A DNA stretch of 64,000 nucleotides from Cryobacterium sp. CG_9.6 (GTDB lineage: Bacteria; Actinomycetota; Actinomycetes; Actinomycetales; Microbacteriaceae). This document shows, piece after piece, positions 1 to 9,034 of the stretch (position 1 is its first letter; every line of letters begins with the position of its first letter). The position numbers were made by a program, and so were the translations under genes. Under the pieces are notes generated by a model that was given only the letters and a program-made list of their open reading frames with translations, searched no databases and was not told the origin of the DNA. Where the stretch lies: NCBI RefSeq assembly GCF_029893365.1, contig NZ_JARXUZ010000001.1, positions 2,666,001-2,730,000 on the forward strand. Direction: 5' to 3'.

Positions 1-655
1 GCGCCTCGGCGAGCGCAACAGCCTCTCTCATCAGAGCTAATCCAGTCGTGAAAGCCGGCGTGGCGTCCTCGCCGCCCGCCAGGAGCTCCCGTGCGATCAC
101 CAGGTAGGTATCACCCAGATTGTTCACCGCAACAAAACTCGTTTCCGCGTCCTCCAACCGTTGCGCAACGGCGAGGGCCTGCCGGCCTAAATCAATAGAT
201 CGCTGACCATCTCCCATCGCCCCGTGCACGAGTGAGAACCGGCTCAGTGCCCAGAATTCTGCCGTCGGGTTACCGCAGGCGCGCGCCGCCTCAAGCGCCC
301 CCAACACGTGCCGCACGGCTGTTTCATTCAGCGCCGTATCGGTGAAGGCCAGCGCCAGAGTGCAGTGCACCGTGGATTGGGCGAGGAGGTCCCCCGTCGC
401 CTCGAAATACTCCAGCGCAAGGAGACCGTGCTTCACCGACGCCTGATAATCGCCGAGCCGCAGCCGGTGCAGGGTGAGAAGCTGACGCGCTTTCGCCTGC
501 TGCGCCGGGTTCGCGCCGTCGGCAGTCAAGGCAGCTTCCGCCTGTTCGGCACCGAGGCGATGTTCACCCTTCGTGCTCGATCGTTCGCTGTCGGCCAGAA
601 GGTTGTCAATGCCGGCACCGAGACACTCCGGCGGACAGATCTCGGTGTCCATCAT
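1..655 (-). CDS. TPR-repeat protein, N-terminal part (runs off the window)
   Basis: Reading the minus strand from ATG at 655 gives an open frame to the window edge, about 218 codons. It begins MMDTEICPPECLG and continues as alanine/leucine-rich paired helices typical of tetratricopeptide repeats, for example around LLTLHRLRLGDYQASVKHG and LSRFSLVHGAMGDGQRSID. A G-rich ribosome-binding site (GGGGGG) lies 7 nt before this ATG. The missing C-terminus decides the function. In Actinobacteria such TPR blocks often precede a GGDEF (diguanylate cyclase) or LuxR output domain, but none is visible here. TPR assignment is fairly sure; the role is unknown. Confidence 0.7.
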   Translation of the reverse strand, partial: MMDTEICPPECLGAGIDNLLADSERSSTKGEHRLGAEQAEAALTADGANPAQQAKARQLLTLHRLRLGDYQASVKHGLLALEYFEATGDLLAQSTVHCTLALAFTDTALNETAVRHVLGALEAARACGNPTAEFWALSRFSLVHGAMGDGQRSIDLGRQALAVAQRLEDAETSFVAVNNLGDTYLVIARELLAGGEDATPAFTTGLALMREAVALAEA

Positions 656-876
656 GATGCAGCCCCCCAGCTCTCTGAAATTCCCCGTGAACCCGCTGGC
701 GAACCGCCTCTGGTCTCCGCTTGGTCCACATTTGACCCAGTGACATCATAATCATGCGGGAGCGACAGAACGGGTCATTGCCGACTTAGGTGTCATCTTG
801 TGACATCGTCCAGCCACAGAGGCGCCAGTTTCGTGCTCAGCCCGGCATCCGCTCATCACATTCCAGCCAGCGACGC

Positions 877-890
877 TAGGCTACACGGTG
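877..890 (+). promoter_or_regulatory. -10 box for leaderless alr
   Basis: TAGGCT at 877-882 is followed by 7 nt and then a GTG at 890 in the alr frame. This is the usual geometry of an actinobacterial leaderless transcript, and no Shine-Dalgarno precedes the GTG. It decides the alr start at 890 rather than at upstream in-frame codons. Confidence 0.55.
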
Positions 891-2068
891 TGAAATCTGC
901 CGTCCCCGCCACCCTTGCTGAGCGCCTTCCCGAGCGCGCGGCGATCATCGATCTCGCCGCCGTGCGGCACAACGTTCGACACCTGGTCGCACTCGCCGCT
1001 GGCGCCGACGTCATGGCCGTGGTCAAGGCCGATGCCTACGGTCACGGCGCTCTCCCGGTGGCCCGAGCCGCCCTCGAAGCCGGAGCGAGCTGGCTGGGCC
1101 TGGCACACATCTGCGAGGCTCTCCCGCTTCGCGCAGCGGGCATCGACTCCCCCATGCTGGCGTGGCTCCACACGATTGACAGTGATTTTGCCGCCGCAGT
1201 GGCTGCCAATATCGATCTGGGATGCTCCGGCTGGGAACTCCCGTACATCGTCGCTGCCGCGGAGGCGCTGAGGACGACCGCCCGCATTCACCTGAAGATC
1301 GACACCGGTCTGGGGCGCAACGGCTGCACTCCGGCGGACTGGGACGAGTTCGTGCGCCGGGCGCGACAGGCCGAGTTAGCGGGGACGGTCACAGTGGTGG
1401 GTATTTTCTCGCACCTTGCGGTGGCCGACGAGCCTGACCGTCCCGAAACCGCTGAGCAACTTGCTGCGTTCGCCACGGCCAATGCTCAGGCCGAGGCGGC
1501 GGGACTGCGTCCCAGCCTGCGACACATCGCTAACAGTGCCGGGGTACTCTCCCGCGCCGATACCCACTTCAACCTCGTGCGACCCGGGCTGGCCCTGTAC
1601 GGACTGTCACCGTTCGCCGGCCGCACATCAGAGAGCTTGGGCCTGCGTCCGGTGATGACGCTGCGCACCGTGATCTCACTCTGCAAAGACGTGCCGGCCG
1701 GCCAGGGAGTCTCGTATGGGCTCGACTATCGGACCGCATCGGCGTCGACACTCGGCCTCGTTCCCCTCGGCTACGCAGATGGTATTCCCCGCATCGCGAC
1801 TGGCGGCCCGGTGCGCGTCAACGGGGTCACGTATCCCGTGGTCGGACGCATTGCCATGGACCAGATGGTTATCGACCTCGGCTATGCCGAGGGTGCGGCC
1901 ACCGACGGGAGCGTCATCGGCACGGAGGCTCTTCTCTTCGGCCCGGGCGACGATGGGGAGGCATCCGTTGACGAGTGGGCTGCCGCTGCCGGAACCATCA
2001 ATTATGAGGTTGTCACCCGCATCAGCCCCCGCGTGCCCCGCGTGTACCGCAACACCACCCCCGACTGA
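890..2068 (+). CDS. alr: Alanine racemase
   Basis: PLP-dependent fold-type III racemase making D-alanine for peptidoglycan, cytosolic. From GTG 890 it is 392 aa, the usual length. The PLP lysine is Lys46 in AVVKADAYGHG. The second catalytic base, Tyr, lies in GVSYGLDYRT in the C-terminal beta domain, and the late motif IAMDQMVIDL is conserved. The frame is open further upstream to 800, but that extension (MTSSSHRG...) is not racemase-like and the leaderless -10 box sits inside it. The alanine dehydrogenase locus lies just downstream, giving a small alanine-metabolism neighbourhood. Confidence 0.95.
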   Translation: MKSAVPATLAERLPERAAIIDLAAVRHNVRHLVALAAGADVMAVVKADAYGHGALPVARAALEAGASWLGLAHICEALPLRAAGIDSPMLAWLHTIDSDFAAAVAANIDLGCSGWELPYIVAAAEALRTTARIHLKIDTGLGRNGCTPADWDEFVRRARQAELAGTVTVVGIFSHLAVADEPDRPETAEQLAAFATANAQAEAAGLRPSLRHIANSAGVLSRADTHFNLVRPGLALYGLSPFAGRTSESLGLRPVMTLRTVISLCKDVPAGQGVSYGLDYRTASASTLGLVPLGYADGIPRIATGGPVRVNGVTYPVVGRIAMDQMVIDLGYAEGAATDGSVIGTEALLFGPGDDGEASVDEWAAAAGTINYEVVTRISPRVPRVYRNTTPD

Positions 2069-2091
2069 CGCACCGGGTCACACGCATCCGC

Positions 2092-3297
2092 TCAGAGCCG
2101 GGGCCGGCCCGCCCAGCGTTCCGCCTTGAGGGCGAGGTGCAGTTCGAGACGCGCCTTCCCGCCCAGGGGATCCACACCGATGAGGGAGCGGATGCGTCCC
2201 AGCCGGTTGTAAATACTGGTGCGGTGCAAATGCAGTTGCGCCGCCACCTCGGCAACAGAGCCGTCGGTGTCGTAGAGCAGTTCGAGCACGGGCAATAACT
2301 CACCATTCCGATCAAGCTCCCGAAGCTCCGAGAAGAGAGTGGATTCACCGGACGACACGTCGCGGCCATCGACGGCCAGAAATTGGTACACGCCGATGGT
2401 GCGAAACGACACGAGTGCTCCCAGCTGAGCATCCACCCACGCCGCCTGTACCGCACTGCGTGCCTGGGCATACGCACCCGGCAGGCGACGCAGGTCGGCA
2501 AAGGGTTCGCTCAACCCGAGCAGCGCGGGAGATGCCGGCTGCCCACCTCGGCGAGAGACTTCGAGTCCGAAGCGACGCAGAATTTCCGCCTCATCGATGC
2601 CATCAATGGCATCCTGCAGCAGCAGCACGGCGTGGGTCTCGGTCCCAGCAGAAAACAGCACGGTATTGATGCCGAGCGTGGCATGCAGGGCTGACAGCCG
2701 CTGCAGCAGACTACTTTCCACCGGGTCGGCGGGGCTTTCACCACGCTCCAGCAGCGTCGCGAGCCGCCACGGCCCGCGCCCATGCACTCCAGGCCAGCCC
2801 CCCACCGCCACCAATGCCTCGCGGTCACCGAGACAAGCCGCGAGAAACTGGGCCTCCCGCACACGGCGCCCATCGGAATCCGCGCTCGTGCGACTCAGCA
2901 GCATCTCGGCAAGCACATCCATTTCGGGGCGGATCACCCGCAACTCCTGCAAAATCGCGTCGGGTGAGCGCTCGTCATCCAACTGCAGCACCCACAGGTA
3001 CCCCACCCGGAACCCACGGGCGAGCAACGGCACACACACTCGGCCCAGCATGCCGAGGTCGGCATTTGCCGGAATGGCCACCGGTTTCACCGAGCTGGCA
3101 ATGCCGTGGCTCAGCTGCCAGGAACTCACGTCGGGGGGAACGACCTTGCTCAGCAGAAAGTTCGTCCGCACCCGGTCTGCCGTGGCCTGATGCGCGCTGT
3201 ACGCCAGCAGCAGCCCGTCAAGGTCTTCCAGCGAGAGTGCGCGGCCAAGTTTCGCGGCAATAATCGCCACCGCCTGGTCAATATCGGCCGCTTTCAT
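2092..3297 (-). CDS. PucR/CdaR-family transcriptional regulator, probable regulator of ald
   Basis: 401-aa regulator. The N-terminal ~300 residues form a sensory/GGDEF-like PucR region. Residues about 345-395 carry the PucR-type C-terminal helix-turn-helix (DGSVAEVAAQLHLHRTSIYNR). It is divergent from the alanine dehydrogenase gene across a 302-bp intergenic region, an arrangement that usually means control of the neighbour, so alanine or nitrogen sensing is inferred. The start appears leaderless: TAGACT at 3310-3305 (minus) with 7 nt to ATG. GGAGG is present but only 2 nt from ATG, too close for a normal ribosome-binding site. The gene converges on alr with a 23-bp gap. Confidence 0.85.
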   Translation of the reverse strand: MKAADIDQAVAIIAAKLGRALSLEDLDGLLLAYSAHQATADRVRTNFLLSKVVPPDVSSWQLSHGIASSVKPVAIPANADLGMLGRVCVPLLARGFRVGYLWVLQLDDERSPDAILQELRVIRPEMDVLAEMLLSRTSADSDGRRVREAQFLAACLGDREALVAVGGWPGVHGRGPWRLATLLERGESPADPVESSLLQRLSALHATLGINTVLFSAGTETHAVLLLQDAIDGIDEAEILRRFGLEVSRRGGQPASPALLGLSEPFADLRRLPGAYAQARSAVQAAWVDAQLGALVSFRTIGVYQFLAVDGRDVSSGESTLFSELRELDRNGELLPVLELLYDTDGSVAEVAAQLHLHRTSIYNRLGRIRSLIGVDPLGGKARLELHLALKAERWAGRPRL

Positions 3298-3599
3298 AGC
3301 CTCCAGTCTAGAGAAGCGAGTGAACGTCAGGCGACAATCGACGCGGTTTCATGCTACAAATGTCGAGGCCGCGCTCGGGCCGGGCCCACCGGGGCCGCAC
3401 CGCCGTCACTGCCGTACCAGCCACACATCCGGGTAAACACGGGTATCACAACCCATTCGAACCCCACGGCCACAGCGGATGCCGATCCGCGGCATCCGCT
3501 CCTCATCGCCGTGCACCCGAGGAGAGGCGCAAACCCTGACATATCGTTTTCCTGCTGGCCCCATGATCGGCGCCGCACGACAACGAGCTGGAGTGTCCC
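3298..3599. promoter_or_regulatory. Divergent control region between the PucR-type gene and ald
   Basis: 302 bp without a gene. It holds the leaderless -10 (TAGACT, 3310-3305 minus) of the regulator, a perfect 9-bp inverted repeat GCGGATGCC/GGCATCCGC at 3475-3483 and 3491-3499, and the ald ribosome-binding site GGAG at 3590-3593. The inverted repeat also contains two facing copies of the over-represented 9-mer AGCGGATGC, so it may not be an operator. Confidence 0.4.
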
Positions 3600-4736
3600 G
3601 TGATTATTGGTGTTCCCACAGAAGTCAAGAACAACGAATTCCGCGTGGCCATTACCGCCGCCGGAGTGCACGAAGCCAAATTGCACGGCCACACCGTGCT
3701 CGTGCAGGCCGGAGCGGGAATCGCCTCCGGCTACACCGACGCTGACTACGAGGCGGCCGGCGCCACCATCGTGGAGAGCGCTTTCGAGGTCTGGTCCAGC
3801 GCCGACATGGTTCTGAAGGTTAAGGAGCCCGTCACCGCCGAGTACGTGTACTTCCGTACCGGCCTGATCCTCTTCACCTACCTGCACCTGGCCGCCGAGC
3901 CCGAGCTCGCCACCGCCCTGCTGGAATCCGGCGTCACCGCCATCGCCTATGAGACCGTGCAGAAGGCGGACCGTTCCCTCCCCCTGCTCGCCCCCATGAG
4001 CGAGGTTGCGGGACGCCTCGCCGTTCAGGTGGGCGCGCAGTCGATGACCCGCCCGGCCGGTGGTCCCGGCATTCTGATGGGCGGCGTTCCCGGAGTTCGT
4101 GCCGCCAAGGTCACCGTCATTGGTGCCGGCGTGGCCGGAACCAACGCCGCGGCCATGGCCCTCGGCCTCGGCGCGGACGTCACCATTCTCGACATCAACA
4201 TCGACCGTCTGCGTGAACTCGATGCCCAGTACGCTGGCCGTCTCAAAACCGTTGCCTCCAACGCGTTCGAGATCGACCGCGCCGTTGTCGAGGCCGACCT
4301 GGTGATCGGTTCCGTGTTGATCCCCGGCGCCAAGGCCCCCAAGCTTGTCACCAACGAGCTCGTCTCTCGCATGAAGCCGGGCAGCGTGCTGGTGGACATT
4401 GCCGTTGACCAGGGTGGTTGCTTCGCTGACTCACACGCCACCACGCACGAGGACCCCACCTTCGCCGTGCACGGCTCGATCTTCTACTGCGTCGCCAACA
4501 TGCCCGGCGCGGTGCCGCGCACGTCCACCAACGCGCTGACCAACGTCACTCTGCCGTACGCCCTCTCCATCGCTGACCGCGGCGTGCGCGCCGCTTTCGA
4601 GCGCGATGCGGCCCTTGCCGGCGGCCTCAACATTGCGGCCGGCAAGGTGGCAAACCGTTCGGTGAGCGTGGCCCTCGGCCTCGAACAGGCCAGCTGGACG
4701 GATCTCGTCGTCGCGATCGAGCTCGCCCTCGTCTGA
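3600..4736 (+). CDS. ald: Alanine dehydrogenase
   Basis: NAD-dependent oxidative deamination of L-alanine to pyruvate and ammonia, reversible; hexameric cytosolic enzyme. 378 aa, full length. It begins with GTG ([18 protein letters not shown]), the typical AlaDH N-terminus. Residues near K75 (KVKEP) and H96 (YLHLA) match the substrate site. The NAD-binding Rossmann motif is [19 protein letters not shown], followed by the ribose-binding acidic residue in ILDINIDRL. The C-terminal part ([16 protein letters not shown]) is diagnostic of the family. GGAG lies 6 nt before the GTG. It is probably controlled by the divergent PucR-family protein. Confidence 0.97.
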   Translation: MIIGVPTEVKNNEFRVAITAAGVHEAKLHGHTVLVQAGAGIASGYTDADYEAAGATIVESAFEVWSSADMVLKVKEPVTAEYVYFRTGLILFTYLHLAAEPELATALLESGVTAIAYETVQKADRSLPLLAPMSEVAGRLAVQVGAQSMTRPAGGPGILMGGVPGVRAAKVTVIGAGVAGTNAAAMALGLGADVTILDINIDRLRELDAQYAGRLKTVASNAFEIDRAVVEADLVIGSVLIPGAKAPKLVTNELVSRMKPGSVLVDIAVDQGGCFADSHATTHEDPTFAVHGSIFYCVANMPGAVPRTSTNALTNVTLPYALSIADRGVRAAFERDAALAGGLNIAAGKVANRSVSVALGLEQASWTDLVVAIELALV

Positions 4737-4744
4737 TCTGATCC

Positions 4745-4785
4745 GCCTGAGATAACGGCCAAAGAGTTCGGGCGTTATCTCAGGC
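4745..4785. terminator. Bidirectional terminator hairpin after ald
   Basis: Perfect 13-bp inverted repeat GCCTGAGATAACG (4745-4757) / CGTTATCTCAGGC (4773-4785) with a 15-nt loop. It lies just after the ald stop and overlaps the last codons of the convergent NERD-like gene. There is no long T-run on either strand, so the terminator role is inferred from position and stem strength. Confidence 0.65.
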
Positions 4786-5361
4786 TGCTGTGGGGTCAGC
4801 GAAACCCTGCATCGATGAACGAGACCCCCAGGTCACCGGGTTGTCGATCACAGCAGCGAGCTCCATACGTTCAATCGGGCGCAGCACCGGGGGGAGCTTC
4901 TCCAGCCAGGCCCGCAGGTCACGGGCGTCGACGACCGTGATATCGCCCGGCTTACCGCGCAGAAGTATAAATCGCGCACCGAAGAGCGCAACGACGGGCC
5001 GAACCGGGGTACGCAGTGGAATACGCGCGCGCAGTCGGCTTGTCACCAGATTCGCTTCCACGATGGCGTCTCGACTGTAGGACATGCGACGACCGGAAAC
5101 CCGGATGGTGTCCTTGTCAACCCACACCCATTCACCGTCGGAGTGCCGGGTATGAACGGTGAAAATACCGCCTGGACCCACAATCAGGTGCTCGGAGACA
5201 GAACGGGCAGACTCCGCGTCAAAGACGGCCCAGCCGGTGGGCGGCTCGTGCAGCAGCGCCTCGAGCGCCTGCTCCCCGAGGGCGGTGAGGTAGCGCGCTG
5301 GGCGCGGGTCGGTGGGGGTCAACGTCTCAGTGTGACGCCGTCCTGAGGGTGCTTGGTTCAT
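4780..5361 (-). CDS. NERD-like domain protein (short paralogue)
   Basis: 193-aa protein with a nuclease-related-domain-like core: GWAVFDA..., then HLIVGPGGIFTVHTRH, a short beta hairpin, the R-MSYSRDAIVEAN helix and RPVVALFG. The same core occurs in the proteins at 10482-11303 and 11394-12188, but this copy lacks their C-terminal membrane helix. The start is ATG 5361, with GAGGAG at a good distance; an upstream in-frame ATG at 5385 lies inside a hairpin. Molecular function is unknown. NERD families are linked to DNA processing by sequence only. Confidence 0.7.
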   Translation of the reverse strand: MNQAPSGRRHTETLTPTDPRPARYLTALGEQALEALLHEPPTGWAVFDAESARSVSEHLIVGPGGIFTVHTRHSDGEWVWVDKDTIRVSGRRMSYSRDAIVEANLVTSRLRARIPLRTPVRPVVALFGARFILLRGKPGDITVVDARDLRAWLEKLPPVLRPIERMELAAVIDNPVTWGSRSSMQGFADPTAA

Positions 5362-5362
5362 G

Positions 5363-5385
5363 GTGTACTCCTCGCCGGAGTACAC
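5363..5385 (-). promoter_or_regulatory. 5'-UTR hairpin overlapping the ribosome-binding site of the NERD-like gene
   Basis: Perfect 9-bp inverted repeat GTGTACTCC/GGAGTACAC with a 5-nt loop, ending 1 nt before the ATG at 5361. The GAGGAG ribosome-binding site falls in the loop and 3' arm, so the folded mRNA would hide it. It could instead be an operator read as DNA. Confidence 0.5.
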
Positions 5386-5480
5386 ATCTTGCCATTTCGG
5401 CGGTAAAAAGCAATACCCCCCGACGGAGGATGTCGCGCCGTCCGCCCGCTGGTTGGGCGCCGGCGTGCGACAGGTTCCCT

Positions 5481-6142
5481 CCTCGCTGGTTGAGCGCGAG
5501 CTTGCGACAGGTTCCCTCCTCGCTGGTTGAGCGCGAGCTTGCGAGCAGTCGAAACCCCGTGAGCCGACCTGCAGAACCGGTCACCAGGTCTCGAGACGCC
5601 GGCGAAGAACATGCCGGCTCCTCGACCAGCGAGGGCCGCGGAGCCAACCCCCCTCGCTGGTTGAGCGCGAGCTTGCGAGCAGTCGAAACCCCGTAAGACA
5701 GCCTGCAGACCGAGTCACCAGGTCTCGAGGTCCTCGCTGGTTGAGCGCGAGCTTGCGAGCAGTCGAAACCCTGTAAGACAGCCTGCAGACCGAGTCACCA
5801 GGTCTCGAGACGCCGGCCAAAAACACGCCGGCTCCTCGACCAGCGAAGGCCGCGACCCTCGCCGCGCAGCCCAAACCCGGCGAGACGACCCGCAGAACCA
5901 GTCACCAGGTCTCGAGACGCCGGCGAAGAACATGCCGGCTCCTCGACCAGCGAAGGCCGCGAGCCAACCCCCCTCGCTGGTTGAGCGCGAGCTTGCGAGC
6001 AGTCGAAACCTGGTGAGACAATCCGCAGAACCGCTCACGAGGTCTCGAGACGCCGGCCAAAAGCATGCCGGCTCCTCGACCAGCGAAAGTGGCGACCCCC
6101 GCGAGATGCCAGCGAGCAGCACGCCGGCTCCTCGACCAGCGA
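5481..6142. repeat. Cluster of interspersed ~117-bp terminal-inverted-repeat elements
   Basis: Non-coding block between the NERD-like gene and the universal stress gene. Three near-identical full units (about 5518-5634, 5732-5848, 5972-6087) start CCTCGCTGGTTGAG and end CTCGACCAGCGAGG, imperfect inverted termini. Each also contains the palindrome GTCTCGAGAC and a GCCGGC...GCCGGC stem. Partial copies lie at 5481-5516 (left end), 5652-5730 (right end lost), 5901-5953 (right half) and 6105-6142 (right end). No transposase is present. The copies look like MITE or REP-type elements spread within the genome. Long reading frames across the block are artefacts of its high GC. Confidence 0.85.
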
Positions 6143-6228
6143 CGCGGATGCGCCCGGGGCCGAGAAGCCCCACAATAGGTAGTGAGACAGAAGAGTCGCT
6201 CAACCCGATCAATCGAGGAGCACAAACC

Positions 6229-6723
6229 ATGAACACCGACGGCACTCTCGGCAACACTGATACGTCAGCCACACCGGCAGCTGTTCCCGCCGGAAGTATC
6301 GTCGTGGGTCACGACGGTTCGGATTATGCCGACCGCGCACTCACCGAGGCACTCGAGCTCGCGGTGCAGCTCGCAGCCCCCGTCGTCGTGGTGCGCACCT
6401 GGACCATCGACACCGCCCCGCGCCCCGCCGACTGGGAATTCGGCTACGTGTCGTCGTTCGCCCAGTATGCCGCCGCCGTGCACGACAACCTCGTGCGCGA
6501 CATCGAGGCGCAGGTGAACAAGTTCTTGGATGTCACGGTGGACTACCGGGTCGTCCACTCGGGCGCAGCGAAGGGTCTGATCGAGCTGTCACACGCAGCA
6601 CGGATGCTTGTGGTCGGCTCTCGCGGACACGGCGGCTTCGCGGGCATGCTTCTGGGCTCGGTGAGTGACCAGTGTGTACGCCACGCGTCGTGCCCGGTGC
6701 TCGTGGTGCGTCCCCGCACCTAA
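6229..6723 (+). CDS. Universal stress protein (UspA family)
   Basis: 164-aa cytosolic stress protein with the ATP-binding Usp fold: SIVVGHDGSDYADRAL at the N-terminus, and MLVVGSRGHGGFAGMLLGSVS with CPVLVVRP at the C-terminus, giving the G-x2-G-x9-G-S nucleotide motif. The start is ATG 6229, 8 nt after GAGGAG. The frame is open upstream into the repeat cluster but that sequence is repeat, not protein. It is monocistronic by appearance, with promoter elements probably inside or next to the repeats. Confidence 0.93.
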   Translation: MNTDGTLGNTDTSATPAAVPAGSIVVGHDGSDYADRALTEALELAVQLAAPVVVVRTWTIDTAPRPADWEFGYVSSFAQYAAAVHDNLVRDIEAQVNKFLDVTVDYRVVHSGAAKGLIELSHAARMLVVGSRGHGGFAGMLLGSVSDQCVRHASCPVLVVRPRT

Positions 6724-6837
6724 GCGAGCACGTCCCGCAGCACGAGCGGGAGTCTGCGTACCTGCAGTGTCGGAGGTGGCCTTTACAGTGGTGAGCGGTG
6801 GAGATTCATTCGCCCGCACACAACAGGAGGCCACCTC

Positions 6838-7623
6838 ATGATGGGTGCACATCACGCGATGTCGGGCGCCGCCGCCTGGATCGCCGTCACAGCAACGGCC
6901 GGACACGGCCTGGGCCTTTTTCCCGTGACCCCCACCGGTACGCTGGCGGGCGTCCTCCTCTGCGCTGGCGCGGCATTGCTACCCGATGCCGACCACGGGT
7001 CGGCCACGATCGCCCAGTCGGTTCCGGTCCTCGGAAAGTTCGTCACATCCACGATCTCGCGCGCATCCGGGGGGCATCGCCACGGGCTCCACAGCCTGCT
7101 CGCGATTGCCTGCGTCTGGATTCTGGCCACGGGTCTGGGGCTTGTCGTGTGGCAACCGGCTGGCTGGACCGAGCCGATCAGTGTGGGTCCGGCCATCATG
7201 ACGGCGGCAACCGTGGCCTTCGCGGCAAAGGCGCTGCGTCTTGCCCGGCGGTGGCCCTGTGCGTGGCTCATCGGCCTCGCCGTGGCCGCATTCATCGCCC
7301 TCTACGCTCCCGAGCAGCAAGCATGGTTTGTCATCTGCGTCGCGCTCGGCTACGCGGTTCACCTGCTCGGCGATTTTCTCACCGTGGGTGGGCTTCCGCT
7401 CTACTGGCCGTGGGTTCCGAAGCCGCCACGGCTCTGGCGGAAAACCCCACTCCGCCACCTATGGACCTCCGGCGGCTACCTTGCCCTTCCTGTTCTGGGC
7501 AATGCCGGTTCGGCGCGAGAGTGGGTGCTGCTGATTCCAGTCACTCTGTACGTGGTCTACGGGGTGCTGTTCGCTGCGTTCGCTGTGATCACGGACGCGG
7601 TGCCGGCCCTACTGCTGTGGTGA
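6838..7623 (+). CDS. YdjM-like membrane-bound metal-dependent hydrolase
   Basis: 261-aa integral membrane protein with the YdjM/LexA-regulated membrane hydrolase signatures: HHAMSGAAAW at the N-terminus, LLPDADH near residue 45 and GHRHGLHSL near residue 81, followed by several hydrophobic segments. The His/Asp residues probably bind metal; substrate unknown. AGGAGG lies 7 nt before ATG 6838. Its 3' end overlaps the convergent histidine kinase gene by 35 nt. Confidence 0.82.
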   Translation: MMGAHHAMSGAAAWIAVTATAGHGLGLFPVTPTGTLAGVLLCAGAALLPDADHGSATIAQSVPVLGKFVTSTISRASGGHRHGLHSLLAIACVWILATGLGLVVWQPAGWTEPISVGPAIMTAATVAFAAKALRLARRWPCAWLIGLAVAAFIALYAPEQQAWFVICVALGYAVHLLGDFLTVGGLPLYWPWVPKPPRLWRKTPLRHLWTSGGYLALPVLGNAGSAREWVLLIPVTLYVVYGVLFAAFAVITDAVPALLLW

Positions 7624-9034
7624 CCGCCGCGTTCGGGGCCACTGCGGGCAGAGTGAGCACGAACGCATCCGCTGCGTGGGCCTCACCCGTGCTCGTCGAC
7701 ACGTAGTCGAGGGTTCCTCCGTGGGCGTGCGCGAGGGCGCGCGCAATCGGTAGGCCGAGCCCTGACCCCTCCTGGTGATTCTTCCGCGATTCGTCAAGAC
7801 GCACGAACCGGTCGAAGATTCGCTGCCGGTCTGCCGGTGCGACTCCTGGTCCGGAGTCGCTGACTCGAACCTGAACCCCCGTCTCGTCCACGGTGCTGCA
7901 GAGGGTCACCACAATGAGTCCGCCCGGCGCCGTTGCATGACGTGCGTTGTCCAGAAGGTTCGTCACGATCTGGCGCAATCGTTCGACATCGCCGCGCACC
8001 CACAGCTCGGTGTCGATGCGCAGTTCGATCGTTCGATCGGCCGCGAGCAGTCGTTGATCTGCGACCACCCGCGTCAGAAGGGCTGCAGGGTTGACCGCCT
8101 CGGGCAGGCGCGCGTCCCCATCCCCGCCCTGGTCTAGTCGCGTCATGAGCACAAGGTCACCCACGAGTCGAGCAGCGCGCTGGGTCTGCTGAATCATTCC
8201 CACCGTGAGGCGCTCCCGTTCGGCCCGTGCCGGGTTCGCGCGGAGGAGTGTTTCGGCGCTGGCCTGCAGCCCGGCAATCGGGGTGCGCAGCTCGTGCGAC
8301 ACATCGGCCAGCAGGTGTCGCATCCGTTCTTCGGCACGAGTTGCGGCCTGTTCAGCGCATCGAGCGGTGGTTTCGGCCGTCTCGAGCGTCTGCAGCATGT
8401 CGTCAATGGCACGAGCGGTCTGACCGATGTCGGTGCCGGGATTACTCGGGCGCAGTCGCCCCCCGCGGTCACCGTTTGTGATTCCCGTGAAGACCTCGGT
8501 CATGCGGGTGAGCGGGCGGAGGGCGACGCCCACCACCCCGGTGAGCAACAGTCCGGTCACGACGAGCGCAATCGTTGCCGCAATGATCTCGATCGTGCGG
8601 AGCTGGGCCAGCGTTTCATCGATTCCGGCCTCACTCGCGCTCAGGGAGAGGGTCCCCCCGGCCACGGTTTGCGTCACTGTGACCTCGGTACCGCTCTGAG
8701 TGATCAGCGCATCGGGTGGCGGCGATCCCGGTGGCCCGGGTCGTTTGCCGGAGCGCGGGGCCGGGTCTGCCCGACCATAAACAGTGTCGCCCTCACGCGA
8801 AAAGGCCACGCTGATGTTGTCGCCGGTGAGTTGGTCCGCCAAGCTCTGCGCCGCCAACCCCTGATCCGCGAGAATCTGGGCGTACCCGGCCCGATCCAGG
8901 AGTCGCTCCTGCAGGTTCGCCCGCAGCTGTTCCCCGAGCACAACATGGGTCAGAACGCCAACGACAAGGAGCACCACGGCGAGGACAGCGAGCACGGCAG
9001 CAACCACTCGGAGGCGCAGGGACGTCGTGCGCAT
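7589..9034 (-). CDS. Two-component sensor histidine kinase
   Basis: 481-aa inner-membrane kinase. TM1 is at about residues 10-34, an extracytoplasmic sensor region of ~115 aa with a proline-rich stretch follows, TM2 is at about 150-173, then HAMP. The phospho-acceptor His lies near 247 (LLADVSHELRTP). N box LLDNARHA, G1 SDSGPGV and G2 GSGLGLPIA are all present, so it should be active. It is translated directly after the response regulator, with ATG and TGA sharing one base at 9034. The signal sensed is unknown; the divergent secreted protein at 9853 is a likely target of the system. Confidence 0.94.
   Translation of the reverse strand: MRTTSLRLRVVAAVLAVLAVVLLVVGVLTHVVLGEQLRANLQERLLDRAGYAQILADQGLAAQSLADQLTGDNISVAFSREGDTVYGRADPAPRSGKRPGPPGSPPPDALITQSGTEVTVTQTVAGGTLSLSASEAGIDETLAQLRTIEIIAATIALVVTGLLLTGVVGVALRPLTRMTEVFTGITNGDRGGRLRPSNPGTDIGQTARAIDDMLQTLETAETTARCAEQAATRAEERMRHLLADVSHELRTPIAGLQASAETLLRANPARAERERLTVGMIQQTQRAARLVGDLVLMTRLDQGGDGDARLPEAVNPAALLTRVVADQRLLAADRTIELRIDTELWVRGDVERLRQIVTNLLDNARHATAPGGLIVVTLCSTVDETGVQVRVSDSGPGVAPADRQRIFDRFVRLDESRKNHQEGSGLGLPIARALAHAHGGTLDYVSTSTGEAHAADAFVLTLPAVAPNAAVTTAVGPAPRP

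Noticed and set aside
3354..3887. 177-codon minus-strand frame over the ald start
   Set aside because: Overlaps the conserved AlaDH N-terminus on the other strand and shows no domain.
5932..6228. Extended N-terminus of the universal stress protein
   Set aside because: Consists of the interspersed repeats; ATG 6229 has a proper ribosome-binding site and begins the Usp fold.
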